Source: Blautia glucerasea
Lineage (GTDB): Bacteria > Bacillota > Clostridia > Lachnospirales > Lachnospiraceae
NCBI RefSeq assembly: GCF_020537505.1
Contig: NZ_JAJBMO010000009.1
Span: 1-64,000, forward strand
Length of the DNA: 64,000 bases
Direction of reading: 5' to 3'
Under the pieces are notes generated by a model. The model made no database searches. It saw nothing but the letters and a program-made list of their open reading frames with translations, and was not told the DNA's origin. This document shows positions 1-8,835 of this stretch, piece by piece. Positions within the stretch are counted from its first letter, which is position 1; each line of letters opens with the position of its first letter. A program made the translations under genes and the position numbers.

Positions 1-8
1 AACAGGTA

Positions 9-62
9 CAAAAAGGGAGATGCGAAAAAACTCAATCGAGTTTTTTCACATCCCCTTTTTTC
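9..62. terminator. long stem-loop, probable bidirectional terminator
   Basis: A long imperfect hairpin with A-rich left and T-rich right arms (AAAAAGGG..GATG..GAAAAAACTC, loop aatc, GAGTTTTTT..CATCCCCTTTTTT). It lies downstream of the leftward LysR gene and can end that transcript as well as one entering from the left edge. Confidence 0.8.
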
Positions 63-127
63 GCTATATCAAGAAAGGTGTTTTCTCACTGCATTATTAT
101 TTTATAAGAAAATCGTTGGATTTTTAT

Positions 128-1042
128 CTACATAGAAACAGCCTCATTTTGCATTAAAAGCTCCACAAAACGGCTGGCTGTATCAGAAAGCGTATGCTTT
201 TGACGCAAAATCCATCCTATTTCAAGGCGGACTCCGTTTTTGACAGGCAGAGAAATAATGTCACTGTAATTACTATCAAAAGATCTGTAACCACTTCCAA
301 TAGCAAACCCATGGCAATAACGCATAGCAGAATAGGAAGCTGCCCGGTCAGAAACATGGATTATTTTTTTTACCTGATAATTAGGAATGATAAGATCAGT
401 ATAAGCAGGGTTCGTGTCAGGCGAACGATCATAAGAAATAAAAGGATATTGTATCATTTCTTCAATATTAATTTCCTGGCTATTGGCAAGTGGATGGTTT
501 TGGCATATGTAAGCATGAGCCGTCTGATAAACAATGTGATTAAAAATAATACCACGATTTCTTAATTCCTGGATCATCTGTCCTTTGCTATGCTCTGTGA
601 AAAAAATAATTCCCAAATCGTCCAGTCCACGTTCTACGCGATCCAGTACTTCTGATGTACGGCATTCATAAAAACCACAGTGATAGGAACCATAGCTTTC
701 GTTTAATTTATTGATGACAGAAATAAAAGAGGCCATGCCGCAAATGTGGTGCTGGGCAGAAACGGACAGACCTAAAGGCCGTTTTTTGGAACCGTTATAT
801 TTCTCATCCAGGTAGTCAAGACGGCTTAAAATTCCCTTAAATTCAATTAAAAGCTCTTCACCGCTTCTGGTAAGACGCACACCTGTGCTCTCTCTTATAA
901 ATGCAGTAATATCATATGTATTTTCTATTTCCTTAATAGCACTGGAAATGCTTGATTGCGCTGTAAACAAACGCTTGGCTGCTTCACTGATAGAGCCGGA
1001 CTCAGCTACGCTGATAAAATATTTTATTTGCTGCAGTGTCAT
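128..1042 (-). CDS. LysR family transcriptional regulator
   Basis: A 304-residue LysR-type regulator of normal family length. Residues 1-60 form the winged helix-turn-helix (QQIKYFISVAESGSISEAA, then AQSSISSAIKEIE). Residues from about 90 to the end resemble the periplasmic-binding-like effector domain. The start overlaps the stop of the upstream GntR gene by four bases (ATGA) and has an AAAGGAG site inside that gene, so the two are probably translationally coupled. The pair is divergent from the sugar-acid operon at 2024-7101, its likely target. The effector is not visible from sequence; a gluconate-type sugar acid or KDG is a reasonable guess from context only. Confidence 0.9.
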   Translation of the reverse strand: MTLQQIKYFISVAESGSISEAAKRLFTAQSSISSAIKEIENTYDITAFIRESTGVRLTRSGEELLIEFKGILSRLDYLDEKYNGSKKRPLGLSVSAQHHICGMASFISVINKLNESYGSYHCGFYECRTSEVLDRVERGLDDLGIIFFTEHSKGQMIQELRNRGIIFNHIVYQTAHAYICQNHPLANSQEINIEEMIQYPFISYDRSPDTNPAYTDLIIPNYQVKKIIHVSDRAASYSAMRYCHGFAIGSGYRSFDSNYSDIISLPVKNGVRLEIGWILRQKHTLSDTASRFVELLMQNEAVSM

Positions 1043-1737
1043 ATAAGGTCTCCTTTTTTTATCATCTGGATTCTCTTACGGTTGTAAACCAGATGCAGAT
1101 ACATGGCATCCTGTGCCCGGAGTGATTCATGAGCTGCAATGGCATCTGCAATCTCACGGTGAGTCTCGATGGTTTCTTCCTGCAGTGCACCTCCGGTGGT
1201 TTCTACAAAGAGAGGAATTGAGCTGTTGATCACAGGAACCAGTCTTGGAACTACAACATTTTTGCTGCTTAAAGCGATAGCCGTATGGAATTCGATATCC
1301 TTTTGCGTATGATCTTCGTGATTCCTTAACAATTCTTCCACTTCATCGCAAAGCGCAGTGATTTTTTTGATGTCTTTTTTGTCAGCATGTGTGGCGGCCA
1401 TTGCTGCAATAGATGGCTCAAGAAGAAAACGGACCTCCAAAAGATCGTTGATCAGCTTTTGCTTGTTGCCGATGAAGGTAAAGCCAAGGGGATCCTCCAC
1501 CATTCCGGGAGAGGAGGCAATATAGGTACCGGAACCCTGACGGATCGTAACAATGTTTCGGGAAGCGAGAAGCTTCATGGCTTCGCGCACAGAACTTCGT
1601 CCTGCATTCAGACGTTCCGACAGAATGGTTTCATTAGGCAACTTATCTCCTGGCTGTAAGTTTTCTTCCAAAATAAGTGTGATAATGTCTTCTGATATTT
1701 TTTGAGGAAGGCTTTTTTCTTCAGATAACAAATTCAT
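1039..1737 (-). CDS. GntR family (FadR/FCD) transcriptional regulator
   Basis: A 232-residue regulator with an N-terminal GntR winged helix (about residues 10-75; PGDKLPNETILSERLNAGRSSVREAMKLL) and a C-terminal all-helical FCD domain (about 95-220). The FCD domain has the His-bearing stretches that bind metal or ligand in this family (IEFHTAIA, ETHREIADAI, YLHLVYN). FCD regulators commonly control sugar-acid catabolism (UxuR, ExuR, GntR and LldR types). It is divergent from the GntP/dehydratase/KDG operon and is probably its repressor. Three copies of TCAGATGAAT sit in the intergenic region, one at the predicted transcription start. The ATG at 1737 is preceded by GGAG at a slightly long spacing. 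Confidence 0.9.
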   Translation of the reverse strand: MNLLSEEKSLPQKISEDIITLILEENLQPGDKLPNETILSERLNAGRSSVREAMKLLASRNIVTIRQGSGTYIASSPGMVEDPLGFTFIGNKQKLINDLLEVRFLLEPSIAAMAATHADKKDIKKITALCDEVEELLRNHEDHTQKDIEFHTAIALSSKNVVVPRLVPVINSSIPLFVETTGGALQEETIETHREIADAIAAHESLRAQDAMYLHLVYNRKRIQMIKKGDLI

Positions 1738-1861
1738 CGTATGATTTGCTCCATTTTTAATAGTTATCGTTCTTGTTTCCTATGATAATGTGTTTCGGGT
1801 TCAATGTCAAAATGCTAAAATGTACAAAAATAGATACAAAAATTTAGATAAAATTCCAGTA

Positions 1862-1890
1862 TTGCATTTTTGATGAATAGAATATATGAT
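1862..1890 (+). promoter_or_regulatory. predicted sigma-A promoter of the sugar-acid operon
   Basis: TTGCAT (1862-1867), a 17-base spacer, then TATGAT (1885-1890). The expected start is near 1897, inside the first TCAGATGAAT repeat, which is a repressor-like geometry. Confidence 0.6.
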
Positions 1891-1894
1891 AAAT

Positions 1895-2005
1895 ACATCA
1901 GATGAATTCAAAGGAAAAACACATTAAATAGCGGGGAAAAAGGGTATAAACACCTAAATAGGTCAGATGAATTCATTGGAGAAAGGTAAAACATCAGATG
2001 AATCA
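1895..2005 (+). promoter_or_regulatory. three direct TCAGATGAAT repeats, candidate GntR/LysR operators
   Basis: ACATCAGATGAATTCA at 1895-1910, TCAGATGAATTCA at 1963-1975 and ACATCAGATGAATCA at 1991-2005. The first covers the predicted transcription start and the third runs into the ribosome binding site of the permease gene. Assignment to the divergent GntR/FCD protein is inference. Confidence 0.55.
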
Positions 2006-2023
2006 AGGAGGTATAAGGAAAAA

Positions 2024-3379
2024 ATGGAAGAAACAACTTTTGTGGCAGATCCAATGAGACTGATGATCGCCGCGGCGGCCGGAATCGTAGTTCTATTGGT
2101 GCTGATCATCAAATTTAAGCTTCATCCGGTCCTGTCAATGATGATTTCCGCTATTATCATTGGGGCAGGAGCAGGCATGCCGCTTACGATGATTTCGGAT
2201 ACAGTAGAAAAAGGTGTTGGAAAGACACTACAGGGAATTGCGCTTCTGGTAGGCCTGGGTTCCATGTTTGGCGGAATCCTGGAGGTAAGCGGAGGTGCCC
2301 AGAGAATAGCAGAGACATTGATTGGTAAATTTGGTCAGAAAAAAGCCGGATGGGCACTTGGGCTTACAGGACTTGTAATTGGTACTACCGTATTTTTTGA
2401 AGCCGGTGTTGTGGTACTGATTCCGCTGGTGTTCAGTGTTGCAAAGCAGACCAGAAAATCCACTTTGTATTATGCAATCCCCCTTCTTTCCGGTCTGGCC
2501 AGTGGCTATGCATTTGTTCCACCATCTGCAGGCTCCGTACTTGTGGCAAATGCACTTGGAGTAAATCTGGGAACCATGATTATGGTAGGAGTTCCGACAG
2601 CACTGATCTGTATGCTGGTTTCCGGAATTATCTGGGGAAGCGTGGTTGGAAACAAGATTTTCACAGAACTTCCGGCGAATGTAGAAGAAATCAAGGATGA
2701 TGGAAAAGAGCTTCCGCCTTTCGGACTGGTCTTAGGAGTGATACTGATTCCGCTTATTCTCATACTTCTCAGTACATTATCTAAGTATATGCCGCTTCCT
2801 GCAGGAGTGAAGGATGTTCTTGGATTCATAGGAAAACCATTCCTGGCATTGACCATCGCCACTCTGGCATCCATGTATTTCCTGGGAATTCGAAGAGGAT
2901 TTACAGGTGCCCAGTTAAAGAAAATCCTGGATCATTCGCTCAGACCTGTAGGTATGATCCTTCTGGTCATTGCCAGCGGCGGTGTGATCCGCTGGATGCT
3001 TCAGGATTCCGGACTTGGAAATATTATCGGACCGGTGCTGGAGAAGAGTGGTCTTCCATTGATCCTGATCGCATTTCTCATTGCACTTCTGGTCAGAGCT
3101 TCTGTAGGAAGTTCGATTGTAGCGATGACAATGGCATCCGGAATTATGGCAACCATGCCGGCTGTAATGGGAACCAGCATGATTTACAGAGCAGCAATGT
3201 GCTGTGCAATCTGTGGTGGCGCAACAGCACTGAGTCATGTGAATGATGCAGGCTTCTGGCTGGTAACTTCATTCCTTGAGATTGACGAAAAGACAACCCT
3301 GAAATCCTGGACGATCATGGAGACACTGATCGGTGTTACGGCACTTATTGTGAGCTTTATTGTTTCAATCTTTGCATAG
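2024..3379 (+). CDS. GntP family gluconate/sugar-acid permease
   Basis: A 451-residue polytopic membrane protein of the GntP family (gluconate:H+ symporters), with about twelve to fourteen hydrophobic segments. Recognisable stretches are FKLHPVLSMMISAIIIG near the N-terminus, a Gly-rich loop (VGKTLQGIALLVGLGSMFG) and FFEAGVVVLIPLVF. ATG 2024 is chosen because AAGGAGG lies just upstream; an in-frame ATG at 1967 has no such site and lies among the operator repeats. It is first gene of an operon with a dehydratase, KDG kinase and KDPG aldolase, so the substrate is probably gluconate or a close aldonate. The exact sugar acid cannot be read from sequence. Confidence 0.9.
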   Translation: MEETTFVADPMRLMIAAAAGIVVLLVLIIKFKLHPVLSMMISAIIIGAGAGMPLTMISDTVEKGVGKTLQGIALLVGLGSMFGGILEVSGGAQRIAETLIGKFGQKKAGWALGLTGLVIGTTVFFEAGVVVLIPLVFSVAKQTRKSTLYYAIPLLSGLASGYAFVPPSAGSVLVANALGVNLGTMIMVGVPTALICMLVSGIIWGSVVGNKIFTELPANVEEIKDDGKELPPFGLVLGVILIPLILILLSTLSKYMPLPAGVKDVLGFIGKPFLALTIATLASMYFLGIRRGFTGAQLKKILDHSLRPVGMILLVIASGGVIRWMLQDSGLGNIIGPVLEKSGLPLILIAFLIALLVRASVGSSIVAMTMASGIMATMPAVMGTSMIYRAAMCCAICGGATALSHVNDAGFWLVTSFLEIDEKTTLKSWTIMETLIGVTALIVSFIVSIFA

Positions 3380-3392
3380 GAGGCAGGACGCA

Positions 3393-3629
3393 ATGATAAA
3401 GATACCGGTTTATTTAAGAGATATGTGTGATGCCAAGCATCTGGTGCAGGCAGCATCAGGATGTGAGAAAAATGTAGATCTGATCTGCGGAAGATATATT
3501 GTAGATGCGAAATCAATGCTGGGTGTGTTCAGTCTGCCAACATTTGATGATGTAGAACTTGGAGTAGAAGAAGAGGACGAAGAGAAACTCAGGAAAACAC
3601 TGGAAAGTTTAAAGCTTATCAGAGAATAA
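3393..3629 (+). CDS. HPr-like protein lacking the catalytic histidine
   Basis: A 78-residue protein that aligns by eye with HPr/Crh phosphocarriers: LVQAAS matches the helix after the active site, and GRYIVDAKSMLGVFSL matches the regulatory Ser46 region (KSIMGVMSL). The active-site stretch HARP is replaced by DMCD, so the His15 position appears to be Asp, while the Ser46 equivalent is kept. Crh proteins also lack the His and work only through HPr kinase on Ser46. It begins 14 bases after the permease stop, with an AGGAGG site, and precedes the dehydratase gene, so it is co-transcribed. A role in carbon-catabolite signalling or in modulating a neighbouring enzyme is inference. Confidence 0.7.
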   Translation: MIKIPVYLRDMCDAKHLVQAASGCEKNVDLICGRYIVDAKSMLGVFSLPTFDDVELGVEEEDEEKLRKTLESLKLIRE

Positions 3630-3647
3630 AAAATGGAGGAAAAAATC

Positions 3648-5393
3648 ATGCAGTTAAAAAGTCAGGAAATGAGAAAGCTTGCACCGGAGCTTGATCCGCT
3701 GCGTATTGGAACAGGATGGACAAAAGAAGATCTTGGAAAGGTCCAGGTTATGGTTGAAAGCACCTATGGTGACAGCCATCCGGGAAGCGGACATCTGAAT
3801 ATCCTTGTAGAAGAAGTCCGCAAAGGAATCGCAGAAGAAGGCGGTTTCGGAGCACGTTATAACTGTACAGATATCTGCGACGGTGAAAGCCAGGGAACAG
3901 ACGGAATCAACTACAGTCTGGCAAGCCGTGAGATGATTGCCAATATGATCGAAATCCATGCAAATGCAACTCCTTTTGACGCTGGTGTATACCTTTCAAG
4001 CTGTGACAAGGGAGTTCCGGGAAATCTGATGGGACTTGCCAGAGTAAATATCCCTTCCGTATTTGTTCCTGGTGGAACCATGAATGCCGGACCGGAAATG
4101 CTGACCCTGGAGCAGCTTGGAATGTACAGCGCAAAATTTGAGCGTGGTGAAATTGATGAAGAGAAGCTTGACTGGGCAAAATGCAATGCATGCCCAAGCT
4201 GTGGCGCATGTTCCTTTATCGGAACTGCATCTACCATGCAGATTATGGCAGAGGCACTTGGTCTTGCACTTCCAGGCACAGCCCTAATGCCTGCAACCAG
4301 CCCTGACCTTCTTGACTTTGCAAGAGAAGCAGGAAGACAGGCAGTGAGAATTGCCCAGATGGAAAATATGCGTCCTTCCGACATTGTGACTATGGACAGC
4401 TTTGAGAATGCAATTCTTGTTCATGCTGCAATTTCAGGAAGCACCAACTGTCTGCTTCATCTTCCGGCAATTGCCCATGAGTTTGGCATTGAGATCACAG
4501 GTGATACCTTTGATAAGCTGCACAGAAATGCAAGATATCTTCTGAATGTACGTCCGGCAGGCCGCTGGCCAGCAGAGTGCTTCTACTATGCAGGTGGTGT
4601 ACCGGCAATCATGGAGGAGATCAAAGATCACCTTCACCTGGATGTAATGACAGTTACCGGAAAGACATTAGGAGAAAACCTGGAAGAACTGAAGAACAAC
4701 GGATTCTATGAAAAATGTGATAAATGGCTTCAGGAATTTAACAAACGTTATAATGTAAATGTTACGAAGGAAGACATCATCCGTCCATATGACAAAGCAA
4801 TCGGAACAGATGGAAGTATCGCAGTTCTCCGTGGAAACCTTGCTCCTGAAGGCGCAGTGATCAAACACACTGCATGCCCGAAGGAAATGTTTAAATCTGT
4901 TCTCCGCGCAAGACCATTTGACAGCGAAGAAGAATGTCTGGATGCAGTTCTGAAGCATAAGGTTCAGAAGGGTGATGCAGTCTTCATCCGTTACGAGGGA
5001 CCAAAGGGAAGCGGAATGCCGGAAATGTTCTATACCTCTGAGGCAATCAGCAGTGACAAAGAACTTGGAAAGAGCATTGCCCTGATCACTGACGGACGTT
5101 TCTCCGGTGCATCTACAGGCCCGGTTATCGGACACTGCAGCCCGGAGGCGGTTGACGGAGGCCCGATCGCTCTTGTGGAAGAAGGCGACCTTATCGAAAT
5201 CGATGTTATGGAAAGAAAACTGAACATTATCGGAATCGCCGGAGAGCGCAAGTCTATGGAGGAAATTGACCAGATTCTTGCAGAAAGACGTAAAAACTGG
5301 AAACCACGTGAAATGAAATATAAAAAAGGTGTCCTGAGACTTTTCAGCCAGCATGCTGCAAGTCCAATGAAGGGAGCTTATCTGGAGTATTGA
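3648..5393 (+). CDS. IlvD/Edd family sugar-acid dehydratase (probable gluconate dehydratase)
   Basis: A 581-residue IlvD/Edd family Fe-S dehydratase. Family marks include TDICDGESQGTDG, the SSCDKGVPG cysteine motif, the Cys-rich CNACPSCGACSFIGTASTM, and the C-terminal DGRFSGASTGPVIGH stretch. Length is between IlvD and Edd and fits the aldonate dehydratases. Because an unphosphorylated-KDG kinase and KDPG aldolase follow, the expected reaction is D-gluconate to 2-keto-3-deoxygluconate. IlvD is unlikely because no branched-chain genes are nearby. The start at 3648 has GGAGG nine bases upstream; an ATG at 3633 overlaps that site and is rejected. Confidence 0.85.
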   Translation: MQLKSQEMRKLAPELDPLRIGTGWTKEDLGKVQVMVESTYGDSHPGSGHLNILVEEVRKGIAEEGGFGARYNCTDICDGESQGTDGINYSLASREMIANMIEIHANATPFDAGVYLSSCDKGVPGNLMGLARVNIPSVFVPGGTMNAGPEMLTLEQLGMYSAKFERGEIDEEKLDWAKCNACPSCGACSFIGTASTMQIMAEALGLALPGTALMPATSPDLLDFAREAGRQAVRIAQMENMRPSDIVTMDSFENAILVHAAISGSTNCLLHLPAIAHEFGIEITGDTFDKLHRNARYLLNVRPAGRWPAECFYYAGGVPAIMEEIKDHLHLDVMTVTGKTLGENLEELKNNGFYEKCDKWLQEFNKRYNVNVTKEDIIRPYDKAIGTDGSIAVLRGNLAPEGAVIKHTACPKEMFKSVLRARPFDSEEECLDAVLKHKVQKGDAVFIRYEGPKGSGMPEMFYTSEAISSDKELGKSIALITDGRFSGASTGPVIGHCSPEAVDGGPIALVEEGDLIEIDVMERKLNIIGIAGERKSMEEIDQILAERRKNWKPREMKYKKGVLRLFSQHAASPMKGAYLEY

Positions 5394-5395
5394 TT

Positions 5396-6448
5396 ATGAA
5401 GCATAAATTTATTACCATCGGCGAGATCATGCTTCGGCTGACTCCGCCAGATTATGAAAAAATCAGAACCGCAACATCTTTTGAGGCAAGATATGGGGGA
5501 AGCGAGGCCAATGTGGCCCTTTCCCTTGCAAATCTTGGCGTAGATGCCTCATTCTTTACCGTAGTTCCGGGAAACAGCCTTGGAAAAAGCGCAGTACGTA
5601 TGCTGCGAAGCAATGACGTAAATTGTGACAGCGTAGTTTATTCAACAGAAGAAGAGACACCGACACATCGCCTTGGAACCTATTACCTGGAGACTGGTTA
5701 TGGAATTCGTCCAAGTAAAGTGGTGTATGACAGAAAGCACAGTGCCTTTTCAGAATATGATTTCAGCAAAACAGATGTGAAAAAACTTCTGGAAGGTTAC
5801 ACCTGGCTTCATCTGAGTGGTATCACGCCAGCACTTGGAAAAAGCTGCAGTGAACTGATCCTGACCTGCCTGAAAACAGCAAAGGAAAACGGCATGACCG
5901 TCAGCTTTGACGGAAATTTCAGAAGTACATTGTGGAGCTGGGAGGAAGCAAGAGATTTCTGTACCCTCTGTCTTCCATACGTAGATGTTCTTTTTGGAAT
6001 CGAGCCCTACCACATCTGGAAAAATGAAGAAGATCATACCGCAGGTGATGTAAAGGATGGTGTTCCATTCCAGCCGGACCGTGAACAGCAGGAAAAGGTT
6101 TTCAAGGCTTTTGTAGAGAGATATCCGAATATCAAATGCATTGCAAGACATGTGCGTTTTGCACACAGCTGCAGTGAGAACAGCCTTATGGCTTATCTCT
6201 GGTTAAATGGAAAGATTTACGAAAGCAAACGGCTTACCTTCCATATTCTTGACCGTGTTGGAGGCGGGGATGCATTTGTAAGTGGTATTATTTATGCCCT
6301 GATGAATGAATATACACCGGAAGATACTGTGAACTTTGGTGTTGCAGCCAGTGCAGTGAAGCATACCATTCATGGTGACGGAAATATTACAGATGATGTT
6401 TCCCTGATCAGACATGTGATGGAAATGAATTTTGATATAAAAAGATAA
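5396..6448 (+). CDS. kdgK: 2-keto-3-deoxygluconate kinase (PfkB family)
   Basis: A 350-residue ribokinase/PfkB-family sugar kinase. The N-terminus carries the substrate-binding Gly motif (ARYGGSEANVALSLANLG), and the C-terminal catalytic motif is VGGGDAFVSG with the general-base Asp. It should phosphorylate 2-keto-3-deoxygluconate to KDPG with ATP in the cytosol. It lies directly after the dehydratase and before the aldolase. ATG 5396 has GGAG at a normal spacing just inside the end of the dehydratase gene; a TTG at 5390 overlapping the dehydratase stop is possible but weaker. Confidence 0.9.
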   Translation: MKHKFITIGEIMLRLTPPDYEKIRTATSFEARYGGSEANVALSLANLGVDASFFTVVPGNSLGKSAVRMLRSNDVNCDSVVYSTEEETPTHRLGTYYLETGYGIRPSKVVYDRKHSAFSEYDFSKTDVKKLLEGYTWLHLSGITPALGKSCSELILTCLKTAKENGMTVSFDGNFRSTLWSWEEARDFCTLCLPYVDVLFGIEPYHIWKNEEDHTAGDVKDGVPFQPDREQQEKVFKAFVERYPNIKCIARHVRFAHSCSENSLMAYLWLNGKIYESKRLTFHILDRVGGGDAFVSGIIYALMNEYTPEDTVNFGVAASAVKHTIHGDGNITDDVSLIRHVMEMNFDIKR

Positions 6449-6465
6449 CGAAAGGAATTCAAATA

Positions 6466-7101
6466 ATGGATATAGCAGAGAAGTTTCAAAAGCTTGGTGT
6501 TGTTCCGGTAGTTGTGCTGGAAGATACAAAAGATGCAGTACCTCTTGCAAAGGCACTTGTTGAAGGTGGACTTCCGTGTGCAGAGGTAACCTTCCGTACA
6601 GAGGCAGCAGAAGAATCAATCCGTCTGATGACAGAGCAGTTTCCGGATATGCTTGTAGGAGCAGGAACCGTTCTTACCAGAGAGCAGGTGGATGCAGCTG
6701 TTGCAGCTGGTGCGAAGTTCATTGTAAGCCCTGGATTTGATTCTGAGATCGTAGATTACTGTCTGGAAAAAGAAATTCCTGTTTTTCCAGGCTGCATCAC
6801 ACCGTCTGAGGTTGCGCAGGCAGTAAAAAGGGGCCTTAAGGTGATTAAATTCTTCCCAGCAGAACCGGCAGGCGGAGTTGCCATGATCAAGGCTATGGCT
6901 GCACCTTATGTTGGAATTAAGTTTATGCCCACTGGCGGTATCAATGCAAAAAATCTGGAAAATTATCTTTCCTTTGACAAAATTATATGCTGCGGCGGAA
7001 GCTGGATGGTAAAAGGAGAGCTTGTAAAAAACGGAGAATTTGACAAGATCAGAGAACTGACAGCAGAAGCGCGAAAACTGGTTGATTCCATCCGAAAATA
7101 A
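6466..7101 (+). CDS. eda: KDPG aldolase (2-dehydro-3-deoxyphosphogluconate aldolase)
   Basis: A 211-residue class I aldolase of the KDPG/KHG family, splitting KDPG into pyruvate and glyceraldehyde 3-phosphate. The Schiff-base Lys lies in GLKVIKFFPAEPAGG. Other family marks are VTFRTEAAEESI with the catalytic Glu, VGAGTVLT and FMPTGGINAKN. Length is normal. It is the last gene of the operon, 17 bases after the kinase, and is followed by a strong terminator at 7131-7170. Confidence 0.93.
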   Translation: MDIAEKFQKLGVVPVVVLEDTKDAVPLAKALVEGGLPCAEVTFRTEAAEESIRLMTEQFPDMLVGAGTVLTREQVDAAVAAGAKFIVSPGFDSEIVDYCLEKEIPVFPGCITPSEVAQAVKRGLKVIKFFPAEPAGGVAMIKAMAAPYVGIKFMPTGGINAKNLENYLSFDKIICCGGSWMVKGELVKNGEFDKIRELTAEARKLVDSIRK

Positions 7102-7130
7102 TCGGAGGTATTACACATATTCATATTCAC

Positions 7131-7170
7131 AAAAAACAGGATCCTGCATGAAAACAGGGTCCTGTTTTTT
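7131..7170 (+). terminator. Rho-independent terminator after the KDPG operon
   Basis: AAAAAACAGGATCCTG pairs with CAGGGTCCTGTTTTTT with one wobble, ending in a T run. Confidence 0.9.
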
Positions 7171-7302
7171 ACACACATACACTTCATACAATAAAAAAAC
7201 CCCCATAAACCCAAACTCTTCCCCTCTATCCCAACCCCATCGTATGAGTTAAGATAATATCAACAAAGGAAAGCAAAAACAAATAAATGAGGAGGGAATG
7301 GA

Positions 7303-8835
7303 ATGAATGAGGTCATTGTCTCCATGAACAATATCAGCAAAAGCTTCCCGGGCGTAAAGGCCCTGGATCATGTAAAGTTTGAGTTGCGTTCTGGAGAAGT
7401 CATGGCGCTGCTTGGGGAAAATGGAGCTGGAAAATCAACCCTGATGAAAATCCTCAGCGGTGTATATACCAGAGATGAAGGAACGATGGAAATCTTCGGA
7501 AAATCCTATGACGACCTGACACCAAAGCAGGCCCAGGAAGCAGGAGTAGCCATTATCCATCAGGAATTGAACATGTGCAGGCACTTAACAGTAACGGAGA
7601 ACATGTTCCTTGGAAGAGAAGTAAAAGGTGGTTTATCCTTAAATAATGCGAAGATGCGAAAAGAAGCCAAGAAAGTTCTGGACGATCTTCGAATCGACAT
7701 CAGTCCCGATCAGATCGTAGGAGATCTGCCAGTATCCAAACAGCAGATGGTTGAAATTGCAAAAGCACTTTCCATCAATGCAAGGATTCTGATCATGGAC
7801 GAGCCTACATCTTCTCTGACAGCAAAAGAAATTGATGATCTTTTCCGTATTATCCGAAAGCTGAGGGACGAAGGAAGAGGAATCGTATATATTTCACACA
7901 GACTGGAAGAGCTGTCCCATATCGTGGACAGAGTTACCATCATGCGAGATGGACAATACATAACAGACGGTAATTTCAAAGACATGGACATGGACTACAT
8001 TATCAAAAATATGGTAGGCCGTGAGATTAAAGAAAAATTCCCGAGAGTGGAATGCAAAAAAGGCAAGAAGATTTTTGAAGTAAAAAATCTTAACGCCGGA
8101 AAAATGGTCCGCGACATCAACTTCTCCTTATATGAAGGCGAGATCGTAGGATTTGCGGGACTGATGGGAGCCGGAAGAACGGAGACTACAAGAGCCATCT
8201 TCGGTGTTGATCCGAAAGACAGCGGAGAGCTTTATGTGGATGGTAAAAAAATCGAAGTCAACTGTCCAATGGATGCCATCCGAAATGGTGTTGTACTTGC
8301 TCCTGAGGATCGTAAAAAAGACGGTCTCTGTACGAAACTGAGTATCCGACAGAACCTGGCACTGCCAAATCTTGACCTTGTATGCAATAAAATGGGTGTG
8401 ATAAACTCAGGAAAAGAAGATGCTCTTTGCGAAAAAGCAGTGAAGGATCTCCGGATCAAAACACCGAACGTGGAAATTGATTCCGGCAATCTTTCTGGTG
8501 GAAACCAGCAGAAAGTAGTTGTTGGAAAATGGCTTGCAAGAGATTCAAGGGTTGTTATCTTCGATGAGCCCACAAGAGGAATTGATGTTGGCGCAAAGGT
8601 AGAAATTTACAATCTGATGAATGAGCTGAAAAAACAGGGAATTGCAGTTATGTTTGTATCCTCTGAAATGCCGGAGGTCATGGGAATTGCAGACCGTATC
8701 ATCGTAATGTGTGACGGACGTATCACCGGTGAGGTTTCAGCAAGGGAAGCCACCCAGGACGAGATCCTGACAATGGCAACATCCTTTGAAAACAAGAGTA
8801 TTAAGGAAACTGAGGGAGGAAGTAAAAATGAATAG
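7303..8835 (+). CDS. sugar ABC transporter ATP-binding protein (RbsA/MglA type)
   Basis: A 510-residue tandem ATPase of the CUT2 sugar transporters. The first half has an intact Walker A (GENGAGKSTL), signature (LPVSKQQMVEIAKAL) and Walker B (ILIMDEPTSSL). The second half has the altered Walker A usual for RbsA/MglA (LMGAGRTETT), a signature LSGGNQQKV and Walker B VVIFDEPTRGID. It powers import by the adjacent permease and binding protein. No good -35 box is visible ahead of a GATAAT at 7253, which would fit activator control by the YesN-type regulator at 11128; that link is inference. The stop overlaps the permease start by eight bases. Confidence 0.93.
   Translation: MNEVIVSMNNISKSFPGVKALDHVKFELRSGEVMALLGENGAGKSTLMKILSGVYTRDEGTMEIFGKSYDDLTPKQAQEAGVAIIHQELNMCRHLTVTENMFLGREVKGGLSLNNAKMRKEAKKVLDDLRIDISPDQIVGDLPVSKQQMVEIAKALSINARILIMDEPTSSLTAKEIDDLFRIIRKLRDEGRGIVYISHRLEELSHIVDRVTIMRDGQYITDGNFKDMDMDYIIKNMVGREIKEKFPRVECKKGKKIFEVKNLNAGKMVRDINFSLYEGEIVGFAGLMGAGRTETTRAIFGVDPKDSGELYVDGKKIEVNCPMDAIRNGVVLAPEDRKKDGLCTKLSIRQNLALPNLDLVCNKMGVINSGKEDALCEKAVKDLRIKTPNVEIDSGNLSGGNQQKVVVGKWLARDSRVVIFDEPTRGIDVGAKVEIYNLMNELKKQGIAVMFVSSEMPEVMGIADRIIVMCDGRITGEVSAREATQDEILTMATSFENKSIKETEGGSKNE

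Noticed and set aside
3648..5393. Dihydroxy-acid dehydratase (ilvD) of branched-chain amino acid synthesis
   Set aside because: No ilv or leu genes are nearby, while permease, KDG kinase and KDPG aldolase are adjacent; the sugar-acid role fits better.
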